A DNA stretch of 64,000 nt, taken from assembly GCF_003096275.1 (NCBI RefSeq), contig NZ_QENQ01000001.1, forward strand, positions 62,001-126,000, given 5' to 3'. Every line of letters starts with the position of its first letter. Positions within the stretch are counted from its first letter, which is position 1. Made by a program: the position numbers and the translations under genes. This document shows, one piece after another, positions 55,297 through 64,000 of this stretch. This DNA is from Sphingomonas pokkalii (GTDB lineage: Bacteria > Pseudomonadota > Alphaproteobacteria > Sphingomonadales > Sphingomonadaceae). The notes beneath the pieces were generated by a model. The model saw only the letters and a program-made list of their open reading frames with translations. It had not been told where the DNA came from and searched no databases.

Positions 55297-57960
55297 ATGA
55301 CCATGCGTATGCTGATCGACGCACGCCACCGGGAAGAAACCCGCGTGGCCGTCGTCAAAGGGAATCGAATCGAGGAATTTGACTTCGAGTCCGCTGAGCG
55401 CAAGCAGCTCAAGGGCAATATCTATCTCGCGAAGGTAACCCGTGTCGAGCCGTCGCTGCAGGCGGCGTTCGTCGATTACGGCGGCAACCGCCACGGCTTC
55501 CTCGCCTTCTCGGAAATTCATCCCGACTATTACCAGATTCCCAAAGAAGACCGCGAAGCACTGCTGCGCGAAGAGGCCGAGCATGCCGCGCAGGAAGCCG
55601 CGCTGCGAGAGGCCGACGGGGATGACGACGACGATCACCACGATCATGACGACCATGAAGACGGCGTCGAAGTCGTCGAGCGTAGCCATGACGACGAGGA
55701 AGCATCCGACGGCGAGGACGCAGCCCAGGGCGGTCGCCGCCGCCGCGGCCGTGGCGGCAATGGCGACGAAGCCGAAGCGCTGCGCCAGCGCCGCATGAAT
55801 CTGCGCCGCCGCTACAAGATCCAGGACGTGATCCGCCGCCGCCAGGTGCTGCTGGTCCAGGTCGTCAAGGAAGAGCGCGGCAACAAGGGTGCGGCGCTGA
55901 CCACCTATCTCAGCCTTGCCGGCCGCTACTGCGTGCTGATGCCGAACACCGCGCATGGCGGCGGCATCTCGCGCAAGATCAACTCGGCCGCCGATCGCAA
56001 GCGCCTCAAGGGCATCATGGCGGACCTCAAGCTGCCTGCCTCGATGGGCTGCATCGTCCGCACCGCCGGCCTCCAGCGGACCAAGACCGAGATCAAGCGC
56101 GATTTCGATTATCTCGCCCGCCTTTGGGACGAGATCCGCGAGAAGACGCTGTCTTCTTCCGCGCCCGCGCTGGTCTATGGCGACAGCGACCTGATGAAGC
56201 GGGCGATCCGCGACATCTATAACCGCGACATCGACGAGGTGATCGTCGAGGGCGAGGAAGGCTATCGCCAGGCCAAGGACTTCATGAAGCTCCTGATGCC
56301 GAGCCATGCCCGCAAGGTGCGGCAATATGCCGATGCGGTGCCGCTGTTCCAGCGCGCCGGCGTCGAGGAGCAGCTGTCGGCGATGTACCATCCGGTGGTG
56401 CAGCTCAAGTCGGGCGGCTATCTGGTGATCAACCCGACCGAGGCGCTGGTGTCGATCGACATCAACTCGGGGCGGTCGACGCGCGAGCACAATATCGAGC
56501 AGACCGCGACCGCGACCAACCTCGAGGCCGCCCAGGAAATCGCCCGCCAGCTCCGCCTGCGCGACATGGCGGGCCTGGTCGTGATCGACTTCATCGACAT
56601 GGATCATTCGTCCAACGTCCGTAAGGTCGAGAAGGCGATGAAGGAGGCGCTGAAGAACGATCGCGCCCGCATCCAGGTCGGCCGCATCTCGCCGTTCGGC
56701 CTGATGGAAATGAGCCGCCAGCGCCTGCGCACCGGCGTGCTCGAAGCCTCCACCCGCACCTGCCCGCATTGCGAAGGCACCGGCCTCGTCCGCACCGCAT
56801 CGTCGGCGGGCCTGTCGGCACTGCGCATGATCGAGGACGAGGCAGCCCGCGGCCGCGGCTCGGAAATCCTGCTGCGCGCCAGCCAGGAAGCCGCCTTCTA
56901 CGTGCTCAACAAGAAGCGCGGTGAGCTGGCCGAGATCGAAGATCGCTACGGCGTGATGATCGAAGTCGCGGCGGACGGCGAACTGGAAGGCGCGCGCATG
57001 ACGGTCGAGGCCTCGGGCCCGCCGCCGGCCTATGCACCGAAGATCGAGCCGCTGCTCGAGGAGCCGGAAGAGGACTTCGTCGAGGAGATCGAGGAAGAGG
57101 AAGAGGAGCTCGAAGCGGAAGCGGACGCCGAAGCCGCCGAACCGCGCGAGCGTGGCGAACGCCCGGAGCGCGGCGAGCGTGAGGGCGAAGGCCGCGGTAA
57201 GCGCCGTCGCCGCCGTCGCGGTCGCGGCCGTCGTGGTCGCGAGGAAGGCGAAGCCGGTCAGGACGAGCAGGTCGAGACCGAAGGCGCCGAGGGCGATGTC
57301 GAGGCCGACGAGGCCGACCCGGCCGAAGTCGAGGCGGCTGCCGAGACCGAGGAAACCGCTGCCCAGCGCGAGGAAGGCGAGCGCAACCGCAAGCGCCGTC
57401 GTCGCGGCCGTCGCGGCGGCCGTCGCGGTGCCGGTGAAGAGGGTGCCGAGCAGGCCGCCGACGACGCTGGCGAGGCCGATGAGGCCGAAGCGCCCGTCGC
57501 CGCGCCCGAGCCCGTAGCCGAAGCAGCCCCTGCCCCGGCAGCGGTAGAGGCGGAGACCGAAGCGGCACCGGCGCCGAAGAAGCGCCGCAGCCGCAAGAAG
57601 GCGGAAACCGAAGCCGCACCGGCCGCCGAAGCGCCGGTTGTTGCCGAGGCCCCTGCGGAGGAAGCACCGGCCAAGCCGAAGCGCACCCGCCGCAAGAAGG
57701 CCGATGTCGAAGCGGAAGCCGCGCCTGTCGCCGCCGAAGCGCCGGCAGAAGAAGCGCCGGCCAAGCCGAAGCGCACCCGTCGCAAGAAGGCAGACGTCGC
57801 GGCCGAAACCGCACCCGAGGCGCCAGCCGTCGACGCACCGGCGGCGCAGGACGCGATTCCGGCAGCCGAGGAGCCGGCCGCAGCGGAAGCCACGTCCGAC
57901 GCGTCTGGCGAGGAAGGTCAGCCGCGCCGCGGCTGGTGGCAGCGGACCTTCGGCGCCTGA
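55297..57960 (+). CDS. rne: Ribonuclease E/G
   Basis: 887 residues from the ATG at 55297. Endonuclease of the degradosome that starts mRNA decay and processes rRNA. An S1 domain is interrupted by an acidic/His-rich insert (Asp/His run at about 109-122). The catalytic aspartates are Asp388 (VSIDINSG) and Asp431 (VVIDFIDMD), and the zinc link CPHC is at 489-492. The C-terminal third is disordered: Glu/Arg-Gly-rich, then Ala/Glu with two copies of KPKRTRRKKADV. Such tails hold degradosome and membrane contacts. Confidence 0.95.
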   Translation: MTMRMLIDARHREETRVAVVKGNRIEEFDFESAERKQLKGNIYLAKVTRVEPSLQAAFVDYGGNRHGFLAFSEIHPDYYQIPKEDREALLREEAEHAAQEAALREADGDDDDDHHDHDDHEDGVEVVERSHDDEEASDGEDAAQGGRRRRGRGGNGDEAEALRQRRMNLRRRYKIQDVIRRRQVLLVQVVKEERGNKGAALTTYLSLAGRYCVLMPNTAHGGGISRKINSAADRKRLKGIMADLKLPASMGCIVRTAGLQRTKTEIKRDFDYLARLWDEIREKTLSSSAPALVYGDSDLMKRAIRDIYNRDIDEVIVEGEEGYRQAKDFMKLLMPSHARKVRQYADAVPLFQRAGVEEQLSAMYHPVVQLKSGGYLVINPTEALVSIDINSGRSTREHNIEQTATATNLEAAQEIARQLRLRDMAGLVVIDFIDMDHSSNVRKVEKAMKEALKNDRARIQVGRISPFGLMEMSRQRLRTGVLEASTRTCPHCEGTGLVRTASSAGLSALRMIEDEAARGRGSEILLRASQEAAFYVLNKKRGELAEIEDRYGVMIEVAADGELEGARMTVEASGPPPAYAPKIEPLLEEPEEDFVEEIEEEEEELEAEADAEAAEPRERGERPERGEREGEGRGKRRRRRRGRGRRGREEGEAGQDEQVETEGAEGDVEADEADPAEVEAAAETEETAAQREEGERNRKRRRRGRRGGRRGAGEEGAEQAADDAGEADEAEAPVAAPEPVAEAAPAPAAVEAETEAAPAPKKRRSRKKAETEAAPAAEAPVVAEAPAEEAPAKPKRTRRKKADVEAEAAPVAAEAPAEEAPAKPKRTRRKKADVAAETAPEAPAVDAPAAQDAIPAAEEPAAAEATSDASGEEGQPRRGWWQRTFGA
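57649..57798. repeat. Direct repeat in the rne tail
   Basis: Two 60-base units (57649-57708 and 57739-57798) encode APAEEAPAKPKRTRRKKADV twice with a 90-base period. They differ mainly at third codon positions. Confidence 0.8.
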
Positions 57961-57968
57961 TGACGTTT

Positions 57969-57995
57969 CCCGGCGCGGCCACATGCCGCGCCGGG
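57969..57995 (+). terminator. Hairpin after rne
   Basis: An 11-bp GC stem CCCGGCGCGGC / GCCGCGCCGGG with a 5-base loop begins 8 bases after the rne stop. A weak T tract follows (GCTTC). Confidence 0.6.
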
Positions 57996-58064
57996 GCTTC
58001 ATGATCGGTTCAGGGCCGCCTCGCCAGGGCGACGCCGCGAACGAGTTCTCCGGGAGTAGGGATC

Positions 58065-59444
58065 ATGGCGCGCATCCACCGATTGGCCACGCTGCTCGCG
58101 ATGCTGTGTCTCGCACTGTTCGCGACACGCCCGGCGATGGCGCAATCGGTGTTACGCGACGCCGAGACCGAGGCGCTGCTGGCGGACATGGCCAAGCCGC
58201 TGTTCGCCGCCGCCGGGCTGAATCCGGCCAATGGCAAGGTGGTGCTGATCGCCGATCCGTCGATCAACGCCTTCGTCGCTGGCGGGCAGATCGTCTATAT
58301 CAATTCGGGCCTGATCGATGCAGCCGATACCGCCAATCAGGTTCAGGGCGTCGTCGCCCACGAAATCGGCCACATCGTCGGCGGGCACGCGGTTTTCCAG
58401 CGCGACGGCGGCTATGGCAACATCTCGATCCTCAGCCTGTTGCTGGGCGCGGCGGCGATGGCCGCGGGTTCGGCCGAAGCCGGCACCGGCATCCTGATGG
58501 CCGGCCAGCGCGCCGCAATCGGCAAGTATCTCGCCTATAGCCGCGTGCAGGAATCCTCCGCCGATGCGGCGGGCGTGCGCTTCCTCAACACCGCCGGCAT
58601 CAGCGGCAAGGGGATGCTCGGCTTCTTCCAGAAGCTGACGCAGGAAATGCACCGCTATGGCTATTACAGCACCAGCCCGGAGGTGGATCCGTTCGCGCAG
58701 ACCCACCCAATGTCGCAGGATCGCGTCCAGACGCTGACGACCGATCTTCAGAATTCGCCCAGCTGGAACAAGCCGCTGGATGCGGACCTCGAACGCCGCT
58801 TCAAGCGCGTCCAGGCCAAGCTGCGCGGCTATACCAACGATCCGAAGAAGACGCTGCGCATCTATCCCAAGACCGACACCTCGGCGCCGGCGCATTATGC
58901 CCGTGCCTACGCCTATCATCAGTCCGGCTATCCCGAACAGGCCGCCGAAGAAACCGCGGCACTGGTCAAAATGGCGCCGAACGACCCGTATTTCCTCGAG
59001 TTGCAGGGCCAGATCCTGCTCGAATCGGGCCATCCCAAGGCTGCGCTCGATCCACTGCGCAAGGCGACACAGCTTTCGAACAACGCGCCGCTGATCGCCA
59101 GCACGTTCGGCCACGCACTGGTTGCGACCGAGGACAAGGCGAACCTGAAGGAAGCCGAGCAGGTGCTGCGCGATTCGCTGACCCGCGATCGCGACAATCC
59201 CTTCGCCTGGATCAACCTCGGCACCGTCTATGATCGGATGGGCGACGAGCCGCGCACCGCGCTCGCCACCGCAGAACGCGCCAATCTGATCGGCGATGCC
59301 GGCACGGCGATGCTCAGCGCACGCCGGGCGATGGCCGGCCTGCCGCAAGGATCGCCCGAATGGATCCGCGCACAGGATATCGCGATGGTCTCCGAACAGG
59401 CGATGAAAGACGACAAGCGCAACAAGGGGCGCGGCGGACAATAA
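58065..59444 (+). CDS. M48-family periplasmic metalloprotease with TPR tail (BepA-like)
   Basis: 459 residues. A signal peptide ends near AMAQS. The zinc protease motif is H99-E100-x-x-H103 in VVAHEIGHIVGGH, with the third ligand in ESSADAAGVRF. From about residue 270 the tail forms tetratricopeptide repeats. The layout is that of BepA/YfgC, which clears misassembled outer-membrane proteins. It overlaps the DsbA-like gene by one base (TAATG). Confidence 0.93.
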   Translation: MARIHRLATLLAMLCLALFATRPAMAQSVLRDAETEALLADMAKPLFAAAGLNPANGKVVLIADPSINAFVAGGQIVYINSGLIDAADTANQVQGVVAHEIGHIVGGHAVFQRDGGYGNISILSLLLGAAAMAAGSAEAGTGILMAGQRAAIGKYLAYSRVQESSADAAGVRFLNTAGISGKGMLGFFQKLTQEMHRYGYYSTSPEVDPFAQTHPMSQDRVQTLTTDLQNSPSWNKPLDADLERRFKRVQAKLRGYTNDPKKTLRIYPKTDTSAPAHYARAYAYHQSGYPEQAAEETAALVKMAPNDPYFLELQGQILLESGHPKAALDPLRKATQLSNNAPLIASTFGHALVATEDKANLKEAEQVLRDSLTRDRDNPFAWINLGTVYDRMGDEPRTALATAERANLIGDAGTAMLSARRAMAGLPQGSPEWIRAQDIAMVSEQAMKDDKRNKGRGGQ

Positions 59445-60208
59445 TGAATCGGTTGAAACTATTCTTCGCCGGCGTGCTCCTCGTCGCCGCGCTGCTGGGT
59501 GGCCTTGGCGCGCTCGGGCTGCAACGGCTGTTGCCGGGGATCGGCGGCAGCCAGGCGCAGGTGGAACGGATCGTCCACAACTATCTGCTCGATAACCCGG
59601 CGATCCTGCGCGAGATGATGGAGCGGCTGCAGCAGCAGGAAAATGCCGAAGCGCTGAAGGCGCAGGGCGATGCCCAGGCCGCCGTGCCCGCCGCGCTCCC
59701 CGCCCTCACCACGCCGTTCGGCAGCGCCTGGGCGGGAAACCCCAAGGGCGACGTGACCGTCACCGTTTTCATGGACTATGCCTGCGGCTATTGCCGCGCC
59801 AGCCTGCCGGCGCTGGCCGAGCTGATCGCCAAGGATCCCAACGTCCGGGTCATCTATCGCGAGTATCCGGTGCTGGGCGAGGCGAGTGTCACTGCCGCGC
59901 GCTTCGCCCTGGCCGCGGCGCAGCAGGGCAAGTTCCGTGCGTTTCACGATGCCCTGTTCGCCAGCGATGGCCCCAGCAATGCCGCGATCGGGGCGGCGTT
60001 GGCCAAGGCCGGACTGGATCCGGCCGCGACGCAGAAACTGGCCACGAGCGAAGCGATCGCGAAGGAGATCGATCGTAACCATCAGATCGGCGCAAAGCTG
60101 GCGATGAACGGCACGCCCGCCTGGGTGGTGGGCAGGCAGATCCTCTACGGCGCGCGCGATTATCAGGCGCTGGCCGACGCGGTCGCAGCCGCGCGGAAGG
60201 CGAAGTAA
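59444..60208 (+). CDS. DsbA-family thiol-disulfide oxidoreductase
   Basis: 254 residues from the ATG overlapping the previous stop. An N-terminal membrane anchor (about residues 5-28), a short helical region, then a thioredoxin-fold with C114-G-Y-C117 in MDYACGYCRASL and a cis-Pro in NGTPAWVVG. It resembles the membrane-tethered DsbA/DsbG-like proteins of alphaproteobacteria, acting on periplasmic cysteines. Confidence 0.92.
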   Translation: MNRLKLFFAGVLLVAALLGGLGALGLQRLLPGIGGSQAQVERIVHNYLLDNPAILREMMERLQQQENAEALKAQGDAQAAVPAALPALTTPFGSAWAGNPKGDVTVTVFMDYACGYCRASLPALAELIAKDPNVRVIYREYPVLGEASVTAARFALAAAQQGKFRAFHDALFASDGPSNAAIGAALAKAGLDPAATQKLATSEAIAKEIDRNHQIGAKLAMNGTPAWVVGRQILYGARDYQALADAVAAARKAK

Positions 60209-60226
60209 GGGTCCACCCCCAAAGCT

Positions 60227-60369
60227 GAAGCCGTATCCTCCCCCGCCAGGGGGAGGTGGTCCGCGAAGCGGGTCGGAGGGGGAGGATGCCAGACCGATAG
60301 CGGCGTGCGTCCTCCCCCTCCGCCAGGCTGCGCCTGCCACCTCCCCTTGGCGGGGGAGGATACGGCTTC
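60227..60369. repeat. Palindromic repeat family B, inverted pair
   Basis: The outer arms GAAGCCGTATCCTCCCCC and GGGGGAGGATACGGCTTC are perfectly complementary. Each half has its own CTCCCCC/GGGGGAG hairpin and a small hairpin (TCCGC-GAA-GCGG on the left). The element lies between the DsbA-like gene and the ABC transporter gene. Confidence 0.85.
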
Positions 60370-60469
60370 GATGCAAATACTCTATCGTCGAAGGACTTGG
60401 TCCCACACCTTGCCCCGGGGTGAACGCCACCCTAGCTATCGGGCTCCTTCCGGCCGGGGCTATCCTTTC

Positions 60470-61396
60470 ATGCAACCCATCCTGTCGCTGCGCCAGGTCA
60501 GCAAGACCTACGCATCGGGCCACACCGCGCTCGATCATGTCGATCTCGATATCAAGCGTGGCGAGATCTTCGCATTGCTGGGCCCCAACGGCGCCGGCAA
60601 GACCACGCTGATCTCGATCATCTGCGGCATCGTCACGCCCAGCACGGGCACGATCCTCGTCGATGGCGATGATGCGATCCGCCACCCCCGCACCGCCCGC
60701 GCCAAGATCGGGCTGGTGCCGCAGGAGGTGGCGGTCGACATGTTCTCGCGCGTCGGCTCGGCCGCCCGATTCTCGCGCGGGCTGTTCGGCAAGGCGCCCG
60801 ATGCCGCCTATTGCGACCAGTTGCTGAAAGACCTTTCCCTTTGGGACAAGCGCGACGCGAAGGTGATGGAGCTTTCGGGCGGGATGAAGCGTCGGGTGAT
60901 GATCGCCAAAGCGCTTTCGCACGAGCCGGACATCCTCTTCCTCGACGAACCCACTGCTGGCGTCGATGTCGAGCTGCGCCGCGACATGTGGAAGCTGATC
61001 GGCCGGCTGCGCGATCGTGGCACCACCATCATCCTGACGACGCATTACATCGAAGAGGCCGAGGAGATGGCCGACCGGGTCGGCGTGATCGACAAGGGCA
61101 AGCTGTTGCTCGTCGAGGAAAAGGCCACGCTGATGCGCAAGCTCGGCAAGCGCGAGCTGGATCTGAGCCTGGTCGAGCCGCTGGCCGCGCTGCCGCCCGA
61201 ACTCGCCGACTGGCAGCTGAGCCTGGAGGATGAAGGCCGCCGCCTGCGCTACACCTTCGATGCCCAGGCGGAACGCACCGGCATCCCGTCGCTGCTGCGC
61301 ACGCTGCATGATCTGGGCATCGCCTTCAAGGATCTCGATACCTCGAAGTCGAGCCTGGAAGACATCTTCGTCGATCTGGTGGGAGCACGCGGATGA
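60470..61396 (+). CDS. ABC-2 type transporter ATP-binding protein
   Basis: 308 residues from ATG 60470. Walker [13 protein letters not shown]-loop LVPQEVAVD, signature [10 protein letters not shown] and Walker [13 protein letters not shown] are all present, with a C-terminal extension typical of ABC-2 exporters. It overlaps its permease gene by 4 bases. In-frame codons upstream run through the palindromic repeat and are not part of the protein. The substrate is unknown. Confidence 0.93.
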   Translation: MQPILSLRQVSKTYASGHTALDHVDLDIKRGEIFALLGPNGAGKTTLISIICGIVTPSTGTILVDGDDAIRHPRTARAKIGLVPQEVAVDMFSRVGSAARFSRGLFGKAPDAAYCDQLLKDLSLWDKRDAKVMELSGGMKRRVMIAKALSHEPDILFLDEPTAGVDVELRRDMWKLIGRLRDRGTTIILTTHYIEEAEEMADRVGVIDKGKLLLVEEKATLMRKLGKRELDLSLVEPLAALPPELADWQLSLEDEGRRLRYTFDAQAERTGIPSLLRTLHDLGIAFKDLDTSKSSLEDIFVDLVGARG

Positions 61397-62163
61397 GCGG
61401 CATCAATTTTCACGGCATCCGGGCGATCTACACATTCGAAATGGCGCGCACGATGCGCACCTTGTGGCAATCGATCGCGACACCGGTCATCACTACCTCG
61501 CTCTATTTCATCGTATTCGGCGGGGCGATCGGCAGCCGGATCGATTCGATCGGTGGCGTACACTATGGCAGCTTTCTGGTGCCGGGGCTGATCATGCTGT
61601 CCCTCTTGACCCAGAGCATCGCCAACGCCTCGATCGGCATCTATTTCCCCAAGTTCACCGGCACCGTGTTCGAACTGCTGTCCGCTCCGATCTCGGCGAT
61701 CGAGATGGTGGTCGGGTTCGTCGGCGCCGCCGCCACCAAATCGGTGGTGATCGGGCTGATCATCCTCGCCACCTCTGCACTGTTCGTGCCGCTCAGGATC
61801 GATCATCCGGCAGCGATGCTCGCCTTCCTGGTGCTCACGTCGATCACCTTCAGCATGTTCGGCTTCATCATCGGCATCTGGGCGCGCAGCTTCGAACAGC
61901 TGAACATCGTGCCGTCGCTGCTGGTGACGCCGCTCACCTTTCTCGGCGGGGCCTTCTACTCGATCGACATGTTGCCCCAGCCCTGGCACACGGTCAGCCT
62001 GTTCAACCCGGTCGTATATCTGGTCAGCGGCTTCCGCTGGAGCTTCTTCGGCAAGGGCGATGTCGCGATCGGGTGGAGCCTGGGCTTCACCGGCGGCTTT
62101 CTGCTGCTGTGCCTTGCGCTGATCGTGTGGATCTTCCGCACCGGATATCGGCTGAAGAACTGA
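61393..62163 (+). CDS. ABC-2 type transporter permease
   Basis: 256 residues with six membrane segments and the ABC-2 motif [19 protein letters not shown]. The partner is the overlapping upstream ATPase. The layout resembles exporters of drugs, lipids or polysaccharides; no substrate can be read. Confidence 0.92.
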   Translation: MSGINFHGIRAIYTFEMARTMRTLWQSIATPVITTSLYFIVFGGAIGSRIDSIGGVHYGSFLVPGLIMLSLLTQSIANASIGIYFPKFTGTVFELLSAPISAIEMVVGFVGAAATKSVVIGLIILATSALFVPLRIDHPAAMLAFLVLTSITFSMFGFIIGIWARSFEQLNIVPSLLVTPLTFLGGAFYSIDMLPQPWHTVSLFNPVVYLVSGFRWSFFGKGDVAIGWSLGFTGGFLLLCLALIVWIFRTGYRLKN

Positions 62164-62170
62164 CGCGCCC

Positions 62171-63430
62171 CTATAGCAGCACGTCGACAGCGTGGATTGC
62201 CACGCCGACCATACCGCCCACCAGCGTGCCGTTGATGCGGATATATTGCAGATCGCGGCCCACCGCATTCTCGAGGCGGGAGGTGACGGTCTGCGCGTCC
62301 CATCCGCGGATCGTATCCGATACCAGCCGGACGATGCCGTCGCCATAATCGGATGCGGCGCCCACGGCGGTACGGCGGACGAAGCGATTGATCGTGCGCG
62401 CCAGCCGGGCGTCGGTCTGCAGCGTGCCGCCGAACTGGCGCAGCGCCTCGCCCATCCGGCCGCCCAGGGCACGCTCGGGATCGCGCGCCAAGCGCAGCAT
62501 CGCCGCGCGGCTCTGCTCCCACAGCCCATCGATCCAGCGCTGAAAGCCCTGGTTCTCGAGCATCTCCAGCTTGAACGCCTCCACCCGTGCGCGCAGCTCC
62601 GGATCGTGCTGCAGCCGCTCGGCGAGGCGCTCCAGCCCTTCCTCCACCTTGCCACGCACGGGATGTTCGGGGTCTTCGGCCATCTCGTCGATCAGCTTCT
62701 TCAGCCCCTCGATGATCTTGGTGGCCAGCGTCTCGTCCAGCCCGGTCCAGCGCATCACCGCGCCCGCGCGGGCATGAACCATCTCACGGATCAGATGCTC
62801 GTTGGCCTCCAGGATGCGCGCGCCGCCGCGGATCATCGAATCCAGCAGCGGCAGGTGGCGACCATTGGCGATCGCCGCTGCCAGCGCCTGGCCGAACAGC
62901 GGCGCGACATCGATCGCACGGAGCCGGGACGCGATCGCCCCCTTGGCCATGCCGCCCAGCCGCACCTGATCGAGCGATTCGAGAATATTGGCCGCCAGCC
63001 GGGAGGCGCCCGCGCCGATCCGGCCGGTGCCGTGCGCCGGCGCCGCGAGCCAGCGCCCGGCCGCCCCCGCCACGTCCAGCCGCTGCATCCGCCGCGCCAC
63101 CACCCGCGGGATCAGGAAATTGGCGCGCAGGAACTGGCCCAGCGTCTCGGCGATGCGATCCTTGTTGCGCGGGATGATCGCGGTGTGCGGGATCGGCAGG
63201 TGCAGCGGGTGGCGAAACAACGCCGTCACCGCGAACCAGTCGGCCAGACCACCTACCATCGCCGCTTCGGCAAAGGCACGCACGAACGGGAGAACGGGGT
63301 GCAGATCCGCATAATGGCGCGCGAGCAGGAACAACGCTGCCATGAACAGCAGCAGGCCGGTGGCAGCCCGCCGCATCCGGCGGAGGCCAGAGGGAGCACT
63401 GTCGGCGGACAAGGAGGAGACTGGGGCCAT
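62171..63430 (-). CDS. DUF445 membrane protein
   Basis: 419 residues from ATG 63430. One N-terminal membrane segment (TGLLLFMAALFLLARHY), the family signature AAMVGGLADWFAVTALFRHP and IPRNKDRIAETLGQFLRANF, a long helical middle and a C-terminal membrane helix (INGTLVGGMVGVAIHAVDVLL). The family is widespread and of unknown function. It converges with the permease gene, 7 bases apart. Confidence 0.92.
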   Translation of the reverse strand: MAPVSSLSADSAPSGLRRMRRAATGLLLFMAALFLLARHYADLHPVLPFVRAFAEAAMVGGLADWFAVTALFRHPLHLPIPHTAIIPRNKDRIAETLGQFLRANFLIPRVVARRMQRLDVAGAAGRWLAAPAHGTGRIGAGASRLAANILESLDQVRLGGMAKGAIASRLRAIDVAPLFGQALAAAIANGRHLPLLDSMIRGGARILEANEHLIREMVHARAGAVMRWTGLDETLATKIIEGLKKLIDEMAEDPEHPVRGKVEEGLERLAERLQHDPELRARVEAFKLEMLENQGFQRWIDGLWEQSRAAMLRLARDPERALGGRMGEALRQFGGTLQTDARLARTINRFVRRTAVGAASDYGDGIVRLVSDTIRGWDAQTVTSRLENAVGRDLQYIRINGTLVGGMVGVAIHAVDVLL

Positions 63431-63565
63431 GGCGAGCGGAACGCGGCTCAGCGCCACATGCTCCCCGGGCGGGACATCAGGCAGGAACGGGAGGGCATCC
63501 GGCGGTCGTTCATGCCGCAGACCATGCCCTCCCCCAGCCCGGCTCGCAAGCAAGCCGCGTCGATA

Positions 63566-64000
63566 TCACTCCGCCGGCTGGACGCCGTCGTCGCCCGGCT
63601 TGTGATCGATCGCCCCCGCCTCGGGCGCAGGCCCGAGCACGCGGCTGCCGTCATCGCCCGGACGATAGGTGAGCAGCCGCCGCGACAGGCGCGGACCCAG
63701 CCAGCCCTCCAGCCCCACCGCGAGGCTGAACAGCGCCGGCACGATCACCAACGTGAGCAGCGTCGAGACGATCAGACCGCCGATCACCACCACGCCCATC
63801 GGCGCGCGGAACGACGAGTCGCCGTTCAGCGAGAGGGCGGTCGGCACCATGCCGGCCACCATCGCGATGGTGGTCATCAAGATCGGCTGAGCGCGCTTGT
63901 GGCCGGCATCGACGATCGCCGCCACCTTCGGCACGCCCTTCTCCATCTCTTCCAGCGCGAAATCGACGAGCAGGATCGAGTTCTTCGCGACGATCCCGAA
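63566..64000 (-). CDS. RND efflux transporter permease, C-terminal part only
   Basis: 144 residues are visible; the start lies beyond the right edge. FGIVAKNSILLVDFALEEME and AHKR-type DAGHKRAQPILMTTIAMVAG match the last membrane helices of AcrB/HAE1-type pumps, followed by MGVVVIGGLIVSTLLTLVIV. The C-terminal tail after the last helix is Asp/Gly/Pro-rich. It lies upstream of the DUF445 gene. Confidence 0.93.
   Translation of the reverse strand, partial: FGIVAKNSILLVDFALEEMEKGVPKVAAIVDAGHKRAQPILMTTIAMVAGMVPTALSLNGDSSFRAPMGVVVIGGLIVSTLLTLVIVPALFSLAVGLEGWLGPRLSRRLLTYRPGDDGSRVLGPAPEAGAIDHKPGDDGVQPAE

Noticed and set aside
55294..58002. A 902-codon open frame on the minus strand opposite rne
   Set aside because: Low-complexity Gly/Arg/Leu sequence that is the antisense of the Glu/Ala/Arg-rich RNase E; no ribosome site or domain.

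Overview
The window is a 64-kb piece of a GC-rich alphaproteobacterial chromosome. Gene content and local order (ileS-lspA-DUF3035/BamF-like lipoprotein; rne-amidase-PBP1A-prfB; dnaN, recF and gyrB close together but without dnaA; DUF4168, Coq4 and IalB-like proteins; family-specific intergenic palindromes) fit a Sphingomonas-like member of the Sphingomonadaceae. That assignment is inferred from the proteins, since no rRNA or tRNA gene was seen.

Layout: 1-7.3 kb holds a lipid-anchored subtilase (cut by the window edge), a HAD nucleotidase with dapD, a GH130 + GT4 carbohydrate operon and queF. 7.3-12 kb is a tightly overlapping sulfurtransferase / PLP lyase / MscS channel operon followed by a FemAB-like acyltransferase. 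12-15 kb is a multipass membrane protein with two decayed relatives upstream of it. 15-25 kb holds argG, cfa, a PI-PLC-like protein, DUF4168, rlmN, a LprI-like protein, a flavin reductase, a cytochrome b561 / Mo-oxidoreductase pair, an IalB-like protein, a histidine phosphatase and an outer-membrane barrel. 25.6-33 kb is dnaN - Coq4 - two paralogous envelope proteins - recF - gyrB. 33-40 kb has a small orphan membrane ORF, an SDR, a luciferase-like oxidoreductase, a PhoQ/PhoP-like two-component system with a small PepSY protein, and an ABC-F ATPase. 40.7-43.2 kb is an unrecognised two-gene cassette (four-helix membrane protein + membrane-anchored VWA-like protein) with its own terminator. 43.2-64 kb is housekeeping: a DUF815 ATPase, GDP-mannose pyrophosphorylase, BamF-like lipoprotein, lspA, ileS, a predicted lipoprotein methyltransferase, prfB, PBP1A, amidase, RNase E, an M48 protease, a DsbA-like protein, an ABC-2 transporter, DUF445 and the end of an RND pump.

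The most striking structural observation is a pair of inverted repeat elements lying in frame inside ileS, adding about 50 codons to an essential enzyme. The same repeat family occurs between genes elsewhere in the window. Two other palindromic repeat families are also present. The best candidate for an undescribed functional unit is the 40.7-43.2 kb membrane/VWA cassette. The tandem remnants at 13.8-15 kb show local gene decay by large internal deletion.
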